The position numbers were made by a program, and so were the translations under genes. Below the pieces are notes generated by a model. The model was not told the DNA's origin and did no database searches. It saw only the letters and a list, made by a program, of their open reading frames with translations. From Pseudobutyrivibrio sp. OR37 (GTDB lineage: Bacteria; Bacillota; Clostridia; Lachnospirales; Lachnospiraceae), in the NCBI RefSeq assembly GCF_900113655.1, contig NZ_FOQF01000013.1:1-64000 (forward strand): a stretch of 64,000 bases of DNA, in the 5' to 3' direction. Positions 24,769-34,668 of this stretch are shown here, one piece after another; position 1 is the first letter of the stretch; each line of letters opens with the position of its first letter.

Positions 24769-26504
24769 TCTTTAGACTGACTCTGATATAATTTAGCATA
24801 AAAGCCGTTTTTCTGCAACAATTCCTTATGACTTCCTTGCTCAACTATACTTCCATCTTTTACAAAGAGAATTACGTCCGCTTCTCTAATAGTTGATAGT
24901 CTGTGGGCTACTATAAAAGTAGTTCTGCCCTTCATCATCTTATTAAATGCTGATTGTATTTTCTGTTCTGTTCTTGTATCTATTGAACTAGTAGCTTCAT
25001 CTAATATTAACATCGGTGGGATGTTAAGCATTACTCTTGTAATACATAACAGCTGCATCTGTCCTTGGGATAATGATACACCCACTGAAGAAAGGATTGT
25101 ATCATACCCATAAGGCATCCTTTTTATGAAGCTGTGAGCATAAGTAGCCTTCGCAGCCTCCATTATTTCTTCATCAGTGGCATTTGGATTTGCCATCTTT
25201 AGATTGTCCTTTACGCTGGCATTCTTAAGCCAGGTCTCCTGCAGTACCATTCCAAAGCTTTGACGCAAATCGTTAATCGGAATATCCCTAATATCAACAC
25301 CATCTATAAGGATTTGGCCCTTATCAATATCATAAAATCTCATAAGAAGATTAATGATTGTACTTTTTCCTGCACCAGTTGGACCAACAATGGCAATTCG
25401 CTGTCCACTCTTTACTGAAAGATTGAGATTCTCGATAAGCTTCTTATTCTTATCATAAGAAAAGAATACGTCCTTGAATTCAATGTTTCCTTCTATTTCA
25501 TTTAAGGACTGTTCCCCTTCATCAACCTCTACCTCAGCATCAATCATTTCAAACAATCTTGCTGCACAGGCAAGGGCATTTTGAAACTCTGTGATAACTC
25601 CTGATATTTCATTAAATGGCTTTGCATAAGTGCTGGCATATGATAAGAAGCTTGTAAGTCCACCGACTGTAATACCACCAGCGATTGCCATAATGGCTCC
25701 AAACACACCTACAGCTGCATAGATAATGTTGTTGATAAGTCTTGTGCTTGGATTAACTGTAGAAGAATAAAAGGTTGCCTTCATAGATGCATCTCTCAGG
25801 CTATTGTTCATAGTCTCAAATTCTTCTATTGCTCTGGACTCATAGTCCATATTTCTGACAATATTCTTGCCAGTAATCATTTCTTCTATATAAGAAGTTT
25901 CAGTTCCTCTAAGCTTTGCCTGTTCCCCAAAAAACTTATAGGTCTTTTCAGAAATAAATTTTGCAAGTAATAGCGATAATGGTGTGGCTATTATTACTAT
26001 CAAAGCTATTTTCACTGAAATCATCAACATAAAATAGATAGTACCAAGTATTGTAAGCACACCTGTGAAGAACTGAGTAAAGCCCATCAAAAGACCATCT
26101 GCAAATGTATCAGCATCTGAAACGATACGGCTTACATAATCGCCATGTGGATGTGAATCTATCTGAGACAGCTTCATGTGCTGCAGCTTTTTAAAGGCTC
26201 TGTCTCGAAGGCTCTTTGTAACGCTATAGGTAATGGCATTATTCACCCTGTTCATAATCCACTGTGTAAAGAAGGTTGCAGCCACTGTCACAGCCATCTG
26301 CTGTAATACAGCTATAAGATTATCGTAATCAATCTCTCCCGGTGCAACAATGCAATCCACTGCCTTACCTGTAAGAATAGGAATTCTAAGTGTCAGGTAT
26401 ACGGTTGCCAGTGCACAGATAATAGAAAGGATTATCTGTATACCATAGCTTTTTAATTCTATTAAAACACGATTTAATATATTTGCTTGAGATTTATTAT
26501 TCAT
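24756..26504 (-). CDS. ABC exporter half, catalytically complete NBD
   Basis: This 582-residue protein has six membrane segments (1-310) and an ATPase domain: Walker A GPTGAGKST, Walker B LILDEATSS with the catalytic Glu, and H-loop VAHRLS with His. Its signature motif is LSQGQ rather than LSGGQ. Together with the partner encoded directly upstream, whose own Walker B and H-loop are changed, this makes a typical heterodimeric exporter in which only one of the two ATP sites hydrolyses. The genes overlap by 8 bases, with GAGGAGG before this start. Substrates of such pairs are drugs, lipids or peptides and cannot be read from the sequence. Confidence 0.92.
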   Translation of the reverse strand: MNNKSQANILNRVLIELKSYGIQIILSIICALATVYLTLRIPILTGKAVDCIVAPGEIDYDNLIAVLQQMAVTVAATFFTQWIMNRVNNAITYSVTKSLRDRAFKKLQHMKLSQIDSHPHGDYVSRIVSDADTFADGLLMGFTQFFTGVLTILGTIYFMLMISVKIALIVIIATPLSLLLAKFISEKTYKFFGEQAKLRGTETSYIEEMITGKNIVRNMDYESRAIEEFETMNNSLRDASMKATFYSSTVNPSTRLINNIIYAAVGVFGAIMAIAGGITVGGLTSFLSYASTYAKPFNEISGVITEFQNALACAARLFEMIDAEVEVDEGEQSLNEIEGNIEFKDVFFSYDKNKKLIENLNLSVKSGQRIAIVGPTGAGKSTIINLLMRFYDIDKGQILIDGVDIRDIPINDLRQSFGMVLQETWLKNASVKDNLKMANPNATDEEIMEAAKATYAHSFIKRMPYGYDTILSSVGVSLSQGQMQLLCITRVMLNIPPMLILDEATSSIDTRTEQKIQSAFNKMMKGRTTFIVAHRLSTIREADVILFVKDGSIVEQGSHKELLQKNGFYAKLYQSQSKEESA

Positions 26505-28248
26505 TTACAGCCTCCTCTCTAGGATACTGACAATAATATATCTCCTGATATGTCTCGCAGTCCTTTATAAGCTTGTCATGATTTCCAAGTCCAACACACT
26601 TACCATCATCTAACACTAATATCTGATCTGCCTCAAGCACTGATGATGCCCTCTGAGAAACTATTATAAGTGTTGGATGCCATGGCAGATTCATAAGTGC
26701 CTTTTTAAGTTTTGCTTCTGTAGCAAGATCAAGGGCACTGGCTGAATCGTCCAGCATAATATATTTAGGCTGCCCCACAAGAGCTCTTGCAATTGTAAGA
26801 CGCTGTCTTTGTCCTCCGGAGAAGTTGGCGCCTTTGCCTTTAACCTCTGTATCGATGCCGCCATCCTTTGCCTCAACAAAATCAAGCGCCTGCGCTATAT
26901 TAAGTGCCGATTTAATTTCTCTATCATCTGGCTCAGAACCATTCATTTCCATATTGCTTCTAACAGTGCCACTAAAAAGATAGGCCTTCTGTGGAACTAT
27001 ACCAAAGCATTTAGCCAAGTAGCTATCATCAAACTGATTTACATTTGTGCCCCCAATTTCGATAGCACCCTTTGTAACATCATAAGTATGATTTAGCAAT
27101 TTAAGAAGTGTACTCTTACCCGAACCTGTACCACCTATGATGCCCAAGGTAGAACCTGCTGGTATTTCTAAGCTAATATCCTCAAGGTCCATATCTGCTG
27201 TACCATTGTAGCTAAATGATACATTTTTTATGGAGATTGCCTGAGGATTATTAGAGCCTCCTATAATTAAACCGTCATTTAATTTATTATCAAAATATCT
27301 TTCGTCCGACTTCATCTCCATAAGCTCCTGAACTCTGTCTGCTGATGGAAATGCCTTCATCAAAAGTACGATTAGGTTGGCAAGCTTAATCAGCTCTACC
27401 AAAATCTGACTCATGTAGTTTACCAAAGCTACTACATCACCCTGCAGGATAAATCCATTATCAACTCTGTGCATTGCCACATAGATTAAAACAACTATGC
27501 CAAGGTTTACTACTACATAGGTAACTGGATTGAGCAGTGCTGAAATCTTACCAGTATTAATCTGCATAGTAGCAAGCTCACCAGTCTTTGCTTCGAAGCC
27601 TGACTTCTCCTGCTCCACCTGGCAAAAGGCTCTGAGCACTCTTGAGCCTTCCAAATTTTCGGAAACAGCATGAAGCACTTTTTCTAATCTGGCAGCGATT
27701 GTTTTATATCTAGGAAGTGTATAGCGCATAATGAAATACACTATTATTGAAAGCAATGCTACTACTAATATAAAAATAAATGCTGATTTAATATCAACTA
27801 TAAATGCCATTACAATGGCACCACCTACTATAAATGGTGAACGCAAGAATAATCTCAGCACCATGTTGATAGCATTTTGAATCTGATTAATATCATTTGT
27901 GATTCGAGTGGTAAGAACTTCCTCACCTATCTTTTCCTTTGTGCCCTGGGACAAGGACATTATCTTTGCAAACAATGCCTGTCTTATTTCTGCTGCTGTA
28001 AATACTGCAACATAAGCACTGAAATACTGGGCTGTGATTGAAAACATAAGGCCAACAACTGCCAGTAATAAAAGAACCCCACTCATCTTAATGATGTAGT
28101 GGGTGTCCGAGGTTGCGATACCCTTGTTAATGATTGATGCCATAACAAGTGGTACTAAAAGCTCAAATACCGCCTCTAACATTTTGAAGAGTGGGGCTAA
28201 AAATGCCTTAATTTTATATTTTTTGAGATAGTTTAAAACAAAACTCAT
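26497..28248 (-). CDS. ABC exporter half, degenerate NBD
   Basis: This 583-residue partner has six membrane segments and an ATPase domain with Walker A GGTGSGKST and a canonical FSGGQRQRL signature. The Walker B is MLDDSASALD, with Asp in place of the catalytic Glu, and the H-loop His is Gln (VSQRAS). These are the changes known from heterodimeric exporters of the TM287/288 type. Its start has GGAG placed over the stop region of the prsA-like gene, so it is translated from the same transcript. Confidence 0.92.
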   Translation of the reverse strand: MSFVLNYLKKYKIKAFLAPLFKMLEAVFELLVPLVMASIINKGIATSDTHYIIKMSGVLLLLAVVGLMFSITAQYFSAYVAVFTAAEIRQALFAKIMSLSQGTKEKIGEEVLTTRITNDINQIQNAINMVLRLFLRSPFIVGGAIVMAFIVDIKSAFIFILVVALLSIIVYFIMRYTLPRYKTIAARLEKVLHAVSENLEGSRVLRAFCQVEQEKSGFEAKTGELATMQINTGKISALLNPVTYVVVNLGIVVLIYVAMHRVDNGFILQGDVVALVNYMSQILVELIKLANLIVLLMKAFPSADRVQELMEMKSDERYFDNKLNDGLIIGGSNNPQAISIKNVSFSYNGTADMDLEDISLEIPAGSTLGIIGGTGSGKSTLLKLLNHTYDVTKGAIEIGGTNVNQFDDSYLAKCFGIVPQKAYLFSGTVRSNMEMNGSEPDDREIKSALNIAQALDFVEAKDGGIDTEVKGKGANFSGGQRQRLTIARALVGQPKYIMLDDSASALDLATEAKLKKALMNLPWHPTLIIVSQRASSVLEADQILVLDDGKCVGLGNHDKLIKDCETYQEIYYCQYPREEAVNE

Positions 28249-28251
28249 AAA

Positions 28252-29370
28252 TTACTCCGCTTCTGTTTCCTCAGTAGTCTCATCTGATGTTTCTTCAGAT
28301 GTTTCCTCTGTCTCCCCGTCTGCTGTAGTATCTTCTGTTTCTTCTGTAGATTCTTCCTTTGTTTCAGGAGCCTTGAAAAGTGAATCGAACTGAACCTTTT
28401 CCCAAACCTTATCATTTACCTTCCAAGTGATTGCTTCCTTCCACTCATCCATGAGCTTATCAAAAGCTTCAGACTGAAGTGACTCTCTCTTGCTCTGTGA
28501 AGCATCCTCATCATGGTCTGCTGTAAGCTTAATTACATACATGCCAGTTCCTTCAACTGTAATGACGCCTGACTGCTCGCCCTCTTTAAGCTTTTCAGCT
28601 TCCTTGATAACGGACATGTCCATTGATTCATCCTCTGACTCACCCTTAAGGTAAGAGAAGTTCTGAGTTGTAAGACCAAGCTCTTCAACCTTAGCATCAA
28701 AATCCTCTGATGTAGAAAGCTCCTTTGCCTGAGTCTTCATTTCTGCAATTTCGTCATCAGTTAAGTCTGTCTTATTGCCATCTGCATCAGTCTTGCCTGT
28801 TGTATCAAATAGCACGTAGCTAAATGAACGCATCCAGCAATCCTCATCCTTTATATCAGGATCTGCAGCTTCCTTTGCAGCCTTGCTTACAAGTGTATAG
28901 TAAGTTCTGTACTCAAGATATTCTTTAACATATTCCTCTGTAGCACCCATTGCCTTAAGAGATTCTTTATCATTGTCAGAAATGAACTTCTTTGCTGCTT
29001 CTGCAATATCGTTCTTCTGCTCCTTTGATAATTTTACCCCATAATCATCAGCGTGAACCTTTGCAAGATACTGAGATTCCATATCCTCAAGCACGCCATC
29101 CTTTGTGTCTTCCTGAAGTGTCGAACCACTTCCTGACATATCAGACTTCCACATATCCTCGCCGTAATATGCAAGAAGATACTGGTCATACATAGCCTGC
29201 TGATATCTTGCTGCAAAGTTACCATATCCAAGAGAAATAGTATCCTTTGTGCCATCCTCTGTCTTAATTGTTACAAGTGTCTCGTTAGGATTGATTTTAC
29301 TGCAGCCTGTCATCATAACTACTGCTGATAATGCAGTAAGTCCTGCTGCCTTAACCATTTTTTTATTCAT
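28252..29370 (-). CDS. PrsA-like foldase lipoprotein
   Basis: The protein has 372 residues when started at the ATG at 29368-29370, with AGGAGG upstream. It has a lipoprotein signal, with MTGC placing the lipidated Cys at 23, an N-terminal helical SurA/PrsA-like chaperone region, a weak parvulin-like middle (SYVLFD, LKEGEQSGVI, MYVIKL) and a long Glu/Thr-rich tail of low complexity from about 335. PrsA-type proteins help secreted proteins fold outside the membrane. The gene lies between mfd and the ABC exporter, an order I recall from other Lachnospiraceae. It has its own consensus-like promoter in the mfd gap. Peptidyl-prolyl isomerase activity is uncertain because the parvulin core is poorly conserved. 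Confidence 0.85.
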   Translation of the reverse strand: MNKKMVKAAGLTALSAVVMMTGCSKINPNETLVTIKTEDGTKDTISLGYGNFAARYQQAMYDQYLLAYYGEDMWKSDMSGSGSTLQEDTKDGVLEDMESQYLAKVHADDYGVKLSKEQKNDIAEAAKKFISDNDKESLKAMGATEEYVKEYLEYRTYYTLVSKAAKEAADPDIKDEDCWMRSFSYVLFDTTGKTDADGNKTDLTDDEIAEMKTQAKELSTSEDFDAKVEELGLTTQNFSYLKGESEDESMDMSVIKEAEKLKEGEQSGVITVEGTGMYVIKLTADHDEDASQSKRESLQSEAFDKLMDEWKEAITWKVNDKVWEKVQFDSLFKAPETKEESTEETEDTTADGETEETSEETSDETTEETEAE

Positions 29371-29418
29371 TATAAATTCCTCCTGAGTGTCCCCACCCAA
29401 ATATTTTCAAGCCTTTTT

Positions 29419-29447
29419 ATTATAATTAATCCTCGTGAATTATACAA
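29419..29447 (-). promoter_or_regulatory. Promoter of the prsA-like gene
   Basis: On the minus strand TTGTAT (29442-29447) and TATAAT (29419-29424) are separated by exactly 17 bases, about 50 bases before the start. The -10 is perfect. Confidence 0.75.
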
Positions 29448-29487
29448 GGCATGCCATGCATTAAGGCTGTTTTACGTAGCTTCGTCC

Positions 29488-32400
29488 TTATTCCTCCACC
29501 TTCAGCGTCTTCAAATCAAGCAAAAAGTCCTGCAGGTACTCGAAAACCTCGGATGGTTTGATGCGTGTGTTAGCTCTGGTATTAAATATAAATGCCGGGT
29601 TCTTAGGGTCTGCCGCAAAGGTGATGTGTGGATTGTTGCGCTCTAAAAGAGCAGGAATCTGAACCACGTCTATCTTGGCCTTTTCGTACATGACGATGCG
29701 GATGATGTCACCCTTTTGCTCGATGGCTGATACATAAGCATCGTGAGCCTTCACGCGAAGCATTGCCACCCAAAGCAGATTCTGGACGCATCGCTTTGGT
29801 TCGCCGAAGCGGTCCACAAGCTCGTCAAGCATATCATCTCTTGCTTCCTCGCTGTCGATAGCAGCAATACGCTTGTAGATATCGATACGCTGCTCTTCGT
29901 TTGATACGTAGGTATCTGGAAGATATGCTTCGATATTGATATCCACTGAGGTGTTGAAGTTTTCTTCCTTCACCTCGCCCTTTTCTATCTTTACGGCCTC
30001 GTTAAGCATCTTGCAATATAAATCGTAACCTACTGCAGTCATGTTGCCGTGCTGTTCCACACCTAACAGATTTCCAGCTCCACGTATCTCCAAATCTCGC
30101 ATGGCGATTTTAAAGCCAGAGCCTAAATCTGTAAATTCCTTAATAGCGGCAAGACGCTTCTCTGCAACTTCCTTTAGCATCTTGTCTCTTCTATACATTA
30201 AAAACGCATATGCGGTACGATTACTTCGGCCTACTCGTCCACGAAGCTGATATAACTGAGATAATCCCATGTTGTCAGAATCATGAATGATTATCGTATT
30301 TACGTTAGAAATATCCAGACCTATTTCAATGATGGTGGTAGCTACAAGCACATCAATCTCGTGATTGATAAACTGCATCATGACATCCTCAACCTTTGCC
30401 TCGGTCATCTGACCATGGATATATCCCACTGTTGCCTCTGGAACCAGGCGCTCTATTTCCGCAGCCATATCCTGAATGCCTCGCACTCTGTTGAATACGT
30501 AGTACACCTGTCCATCTCTTGCCATCTCACGCACAATGGCTTCACGCACCATTTCTTCGTTGTATTCAAATACAAAGGTCTGGATTGGCGTACGCTCCAT
30601 TGGCGCCTCATCCAGTACACTCATGTCACGGATTCCGACCAAAGACATGTGAAGTGTACGAGGAATTGGTGTAGCAGAAAGGGACAGCACATCTACTGTC
30701 TTTTTCATCTGCTTGATGCGCTCCTTATGATTAACACCAAATCGCTGCTCCTCATCTATGATAAGAAGTCCTAAATCCTTAAATTCTACGTCCTTTGAAA
30801 GCAGGCGGTGTGTACCGATGACGATATCTACCATGCCCTTTTTCAAATCCTCAATAGTCTTTTTCTGCTCCGCAGCGGTTCTAAATCTACATAGCAATCC
30901 CATGTTTACAGGATAGCCACCCATTCTTTGAACGAAGTTATTATAATGCTGCTGCGCAAGGATAGTTGTAGGCACCAGATATGCAACCTGCTTGCCTTCC
31001 TGAACAGCCTTAAATGCAGCTCGCATAGCAACCTCTGTTTTACCAAAGCCTACGTCACCACAGATAAGTCTATCCATGATTTTCTTTGATTCCATATCCT
31101 TCTTTACGGCATCAATAGCTGTAAGCTGACCTTCTGTTTCCTCGTATGGAAAGCTTTCTTCAAATTCCTTCTGCCATACGGTATCAGGACCATACACAAA
31201 TCCATCTGTATTTTGGCGAAGTGCGTACAAATCCACCAGCTCCTTGGCAACTACACCAACAGCCGATTGAACCTTCTGCTTTGTTCTGGTCCATTCCTGA
31301 GTGCCGGCACCAAGACTGTTGAGCTTTGGTTTCTTGCCATCAGGACCAGAATATTTCTGTATCATATCAAGCTGGGAAGTAAGCACATACAGATTGCTGC
31401 CCTTAGCATACTCAATCTTTATATAATCGCGGATTACCTTGTCCACTTCCATTTGCTCGGTTCCCTTGTACACGCCCAATCCATAATTTTCATGAACAAC
31501 ATAATCTCCAACGTGAAGATCCTGGAATGAAGAAATAGATTCGCCCTCGTATTTCTTTACCCTGCGCTTTTTCTTACGAACATGTCCAAAGATATCTCCG
31601 TCAGACAGCATTACAAAGGCAGAATTAGGATAATCAAATCCTCTTTTAATATTTCCAACACACAACATTGTTTCCCCAGGATTGATTTTATGATCTAAAT
31701 CAGTGGTGAAATATGCGTTTAATCCTTCATCTAACAGATCCTGTGCCAGACGCTGCCCCTTTGTGGATGAGCTGGTCACAAGTAGCACCTTGTATTTACG
31801 CTTCTTGTACTGGAGCAATTCCTTAGTCAATAGCTCAAATGAACCGTTGTACGCATTAACACCCTGCACTGCAATGCTGAAGTGGTCTGCTGATTTAAGC
31901 AACTTATTTTTAGCATCCAAAACAGACATAAGTGTAGTAGGGTATTTTTCGATTCTTCCGAATATCTCCGACACGCTGTAAAGCATTTCCATCTGGCCCT
32001 TTAGCATGTAGCCAGCCTCAACGCGGCGTGTCATGGCATCAGCAAATTCAGTTTCTGTAACCTCGCCTTTGTTTATTACCTTCTGAACCTCGTCAATAAA
32101 CACGTAGGTTCCCTTTGGCATGAAATCTATAAATGAACCCAGCTTGTCGCAGAAGTAAGTGAGATTTGTTTCAAGCTCCTGGGATAATCCCCATTCTCTT
32201 GTCTCCTCCACAACTCTGTCGGCATAGGTTTTCAGATGATATGCCTCTTCCGTTTTCATTTCCTTACGATACTGTTCATAGCGCTCATCTCGTTCGGCTT
32301 CAATCTTCTGAAGACCAGCCTCCACCTCGTCAGCCCCCAGTATTAGCTCGACCGCAGGAAAAATTAAAACAGAATTTATATTTTCGATAGACTTCTGATT

Positions 32401-33015
32401 GCTGGCATCGTAGGTACGAATGCTATCAACCTCGTCACCCCACAGCTCAATACGAACTGGCAAATCCGAAGTAAGTGGGAACACATCGATGATTCCACCT
32501 CTAACTGCAAACTCACCTGGATGCTCGCAGGTACCCACATTTTCATAGCCCATGGCAACCAGCTTGCGGCGCAATGCCTCAAGCTCGATTGTATCCGTAT
32601 CAGATATAGCAACCACACCATCCTCGAAATAAGAAAGTGCAGGCAGCTTATTCATTAACGCATCTATGGTGGTTATTACAGTACATGAATTATTGCTGAT
32701 AACTGCCTCTATGGCGCTCATACGCTCGCGTGTAAGGGCGTTACCTCTGATATCCGACTGGTAAAACAGGAAATCCTTTGCAGGGAAAAATACCGTATTT
32801 TCATCGTAAAAACGATATTCCTCCACAATCTCCCTTGCCTTTAATTCATCTGCTGTAATAATCAGCTTATAATCAACGTCATGGCCTATACCAAAAATAA
32901 GGTGCGCCTTATCGGCACACCCTGTTATATCATAGACTTTACCGCGGCGAGAAAGAGCCTCACGAAGAGACTCCACCGCTGTTAAATTTTCAAATGGTTC
33001 TAAAAATGTTTTCAT
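29488..33015 (-). CDS. mfd: Transcription-repair coupling factor Mfd
   Basis: This 1175-residue protein is a full-length Mfd. It displaces stalled RNA polymerase with ATP and recruits UvrA. It has the N-terminal UvrB-like modules (GGIIDVFPLTSDLPVRIELWGDEVDSIR), the RNA-polymerase-binding domain (VGDYVVHENYGLGVYKG), a translocase with Walker A CGDVGFGKTE, DEEQ in LLIIDEEQRFG and QLRGRVGRSNR, and the C-terminal regulatory domain. The start ATG lies 2 bases after the SulP stop and has only a weak ribosome site, so translation is probably coupled. Placement directly behind a pilus-type operon is unusual for a housekeeping gene. Confidence 0.97.
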   Translation of the reverse strand: MKTFLEPFENLTAVESLREALSRRGKVYDITGCADKAHLIFGIGHDVDYKLIITADELKAREIVEEYRFYDENTVFFPAKDFLFYQSDIRGNALTRERMSAIEAVISNNSCTVITTIDALMNKLPALSYFEDGVVAISDTDTIELEALRRKLVAMGYENVGTCEHPGEFAVRGGIIDVFPLTSDLPVRIELWGDEVDSIRTYDASNQKSIENINSVLIFPAVELILGADEVEAGLQKIEAERDERYEQYRKEMKTEEAYHLKTYADRVVEETREWGLSQELETNLTYFCDKLGSFIDFMPKGTYVFIDEVQKVINKGEVTETEFADAMTRRVEAGYMLKGQMEMLYSVSEIFGRIEKYPTTLMSVLDAKNKLLKSADHFSIAVQGVNAYNGSFELLTKELLQYKKRKYKVLLVTSSSTKGQRLAQDLLDEGLNAYFTTDLDHKINPGETMLCVGNIKRGFDYPNSAFVMLSDGDIFGHVRKKKRRVKKYEGESISSFQDLHVGDYVVHENYGLGVYKGTEQMEVDKVIRDYIKIEYAKGSNLYVLTSQLDMIQKYSGPDGKKPKLNSLGAGTQEWTRTKQKVQSAVGVVAKELVDLYALRQNTDGFVYGPDTVWQKEFEESFPYEETEGQLTAIDAVKKDMESKKIMDRLICGDVGFGKTEVAMRAAFKAVQEGKQVAYLVPTTILAQQHYNNFVQRMGGYPVNMGLLCRFRTAAEQKKTIEDLKKGMVDIVIGTHRLLSKDVEFKDLGLLIIDEEQRFGVNHKERIKQMKKTVDVLSLSATPIPRTLHMSLVGIRDMSVLDEAPMERTPIQTFVFEYNEEMVREAIVREMARDGQVYYVFNRVRGIQDMAAEIERLVPEATVGYIHGQMTEAKVEDVMMQFINHEIDVLVATTIIEIGLDISNVNTIIIHDSDNMGLSQLYQLRGRVGRSNRTAYAFLMYRRDKMLKEVAEKRLAAIKEFTDLGSGFKIAMRDLEIRGAGNLLGVEQHGNMTAVGYDLYCKMLNEAVKIEKGEVKEENFNTSVDINIEAYLPDTYVSNEEQRIDIYKRIAAIDSEEARDDMLDELVDRFGEPKRCVQNLLWVAMLRVKAHDAYVSAIEQKGDIIRIVMYEKAKIDVVQIPALLERNNPHITFAADPKNPAFIFNTRANTRIKPSEVFEYLQDFLLDLKTLKVEE

Positions 33016-33017
33016 AA

Positions 33018-34664
33018 TTATTTGCCTATAATTTTTTCTGCTCTATCAAGTGCTGCATCAATATTTGGTGCGAAGTTCTCCTCTCCTACGATGCTAATGA
33101 AATCAGCCTTCTCCATCATGTGTCTTGGCTGCTCGTTTACGTGTGAGAATACTACTGTTACGCCCTTAGCCTTAGCGCGCTCTACAAGGTCTCTTAAAGC
33201 TCTAAGTGCTGTAACATCAATAGCTGGAACTGAACGCATTCTGATAACAAGTACCTTTGTGAAGCGCTTTACATTGATATCATTTGCAAGCATATCTGAA
33301 ACACCGAAGAAAAGAGGTCCTGTGATTTCGAATACACGGATTTCCTTTTCAACTGCTCTAAGGTCATCAACGAATTCCTCGTCGTCTGACTGATATGTCC
33401 AACCACTTACATGTGTCTCCTCGCTCATTCTCTTGATGAAAAGGATACATGCAACAATCATACCCCACTCAATAGCAACAACAAGGTCGAATACTACTGT
33501 AAGGATGAATGTAAGTACAAGTACGATGATATCTGACTTTGGAGCATATTTTACAAGTCTTACGAATGGTCTCCACTGGCACATGTTGTAAGCTACCTGG
33601 AAAAGAATAGCTGCGATACATGGCATTGGGATGAACTTTGCATAAGGCATAAGTACTACAAGTACGATTAAAAGTGTGATTGAATGAACCATACCTGCGA
33701 TTGGTGTACGTCCACCGTTTTTGATGTTGGCAGCTGTACGTGCAATAGCGCCTGTAGCTGGGATACCACCAAATAAAACTGAGCCGATGTTACCGATACC
33801 CTGACCGATAAGCTCCTGATTACTTCTGTGCTTGCTGTTTACCATACCATCGGCAACTACTGCAGAAAGAAGTGATTCGATAGCTGCAAGGATTGCGATT
33901 GTAAATGCATTAGGCATTTCATTTCTAACTATTGCAAGTGAGAAATGTGGCACTGAAAGGCTTGGAAGTCCTGCCTTTAAATCTGGATAAAGTGTTCCGA
34001 TTGTATTTACGTTAAGGTGTAAGCCCTGAACGATTGCGATACTAACAAATACTGCGATGATAGATGCTGGTATCTTTGAGAAAAACTTAGGCCAGATAAT
34101 AAGCACTGCAAGGCAGATAATACCTACCATCATTGCCTGAACGTTGAGTGAATCGATGTTTGCAAAGAATACTTTTAACTTATCAATTGTCTCGATTGGC
34201 TTTTCGCCACGGAAATCTACACCAAAGAAATCCTTAAACTGACCAATAAGAATAGTAACTGCGATTCCGGCTGTGAATCCTGTTGTGATTGTGTATGGTA
34301 TGAATTTGATAAGTGCTCCGGCTTTTACTATACCTAAGATTATCAAAATGATACCTGCCATGATAGTTGCGATGATAAGACCATCCATACCATCTGTGGC
34401 AATGATTCCTGCTACGATTGTAGCAAATGCAGCTGTTGGACCAGCTATCTGAACTGTACTTCCTCCGAAGAAGGAAATCAAAAAGCCAGCCACGATTGCT
34501 GTATATAAACCTGGCTCTGGGCCAACTCCTGACGCAAGCGCCAAGGCAATAGAAAGTGGCAATGCAATGATTGCCACGATGATTCCTGATACTAAATCTT
34601 TAAAGAACTGCTCCTTGCTATAATTTTTCATGCAAGTAAACAGCATAGGTTTAAAACTTTCCAT
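33018..34664 (-). CDS. SulP family anion transporter with STAS domain
   Basis: This 548-residue protein has about 10-14 membrane segments and the SulP pattern ALPLSIALALASGVGPEPGLYTAIVAGF, SIQIAGPTAAF-like TVQIAGPTAAF, and GQGIGNIGSVLFGGIPATGAIARTA. The C-terminal STAS domain spans about 445-548 (RVFEITGPLFFG, then RMRSVPAIDVTALRAL). Bacterial SulP proteins carry sulfate, bicarbonate or C4-dicarboxylates; which applies here is not clear. Its ribosome site overlaps the pilT stop, so it is in the same unit as the pilus genes. mfd follows 2 bases later. Confidence 0.93.
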   Translation of the reverse strand: MESFKPMLFTCMKNYSKEQFFKDLVSGIIVAIIALPLSIALALASGVGPEPGLYTAIVAGFLISFFGGSTVQIAGPTAAFATIVAGIIATDGMDGLIIATIMAGIILIILGIVKAGALIKFIPYTITTGFTAGIAVTILIGQFKDFFGVDFRGEKPIETIDKLKVFFANIDSLNVQAMMVGIICLAVLIIWPKFFSKIPASIIAVFVSIAIVQGLHLNVNTIGTLYPDLKAGLPSLSVPHFSLAIVRNEMPNAFTIAILAAIESLLSAVVADGMVNSKHRSNQELIGQGIGNIGSVLFGGIPATGAIARTAANIKNGGRTPIAGMVHSITLLIVLVVLMPYAKFIPMPCIAAILFQVAYNMCQWRPFVRLVKYAPKSDIIVLVLTFILTVVFDLVVAIEWGMIVACILFIKRMSEETHVSGWTYQSDDEEFVDDLRAVEKEIRVFEITGPLFFGVSDMLANDINVKRFTKVLVIRMRSVPAIDVTALRALRDLVERAKAKGVTVVFSHVNEQPRHMMEKADFISIVGEENFAPNIDAALDRAEKIIGK

Positions 34665-34668
34665 TAAA

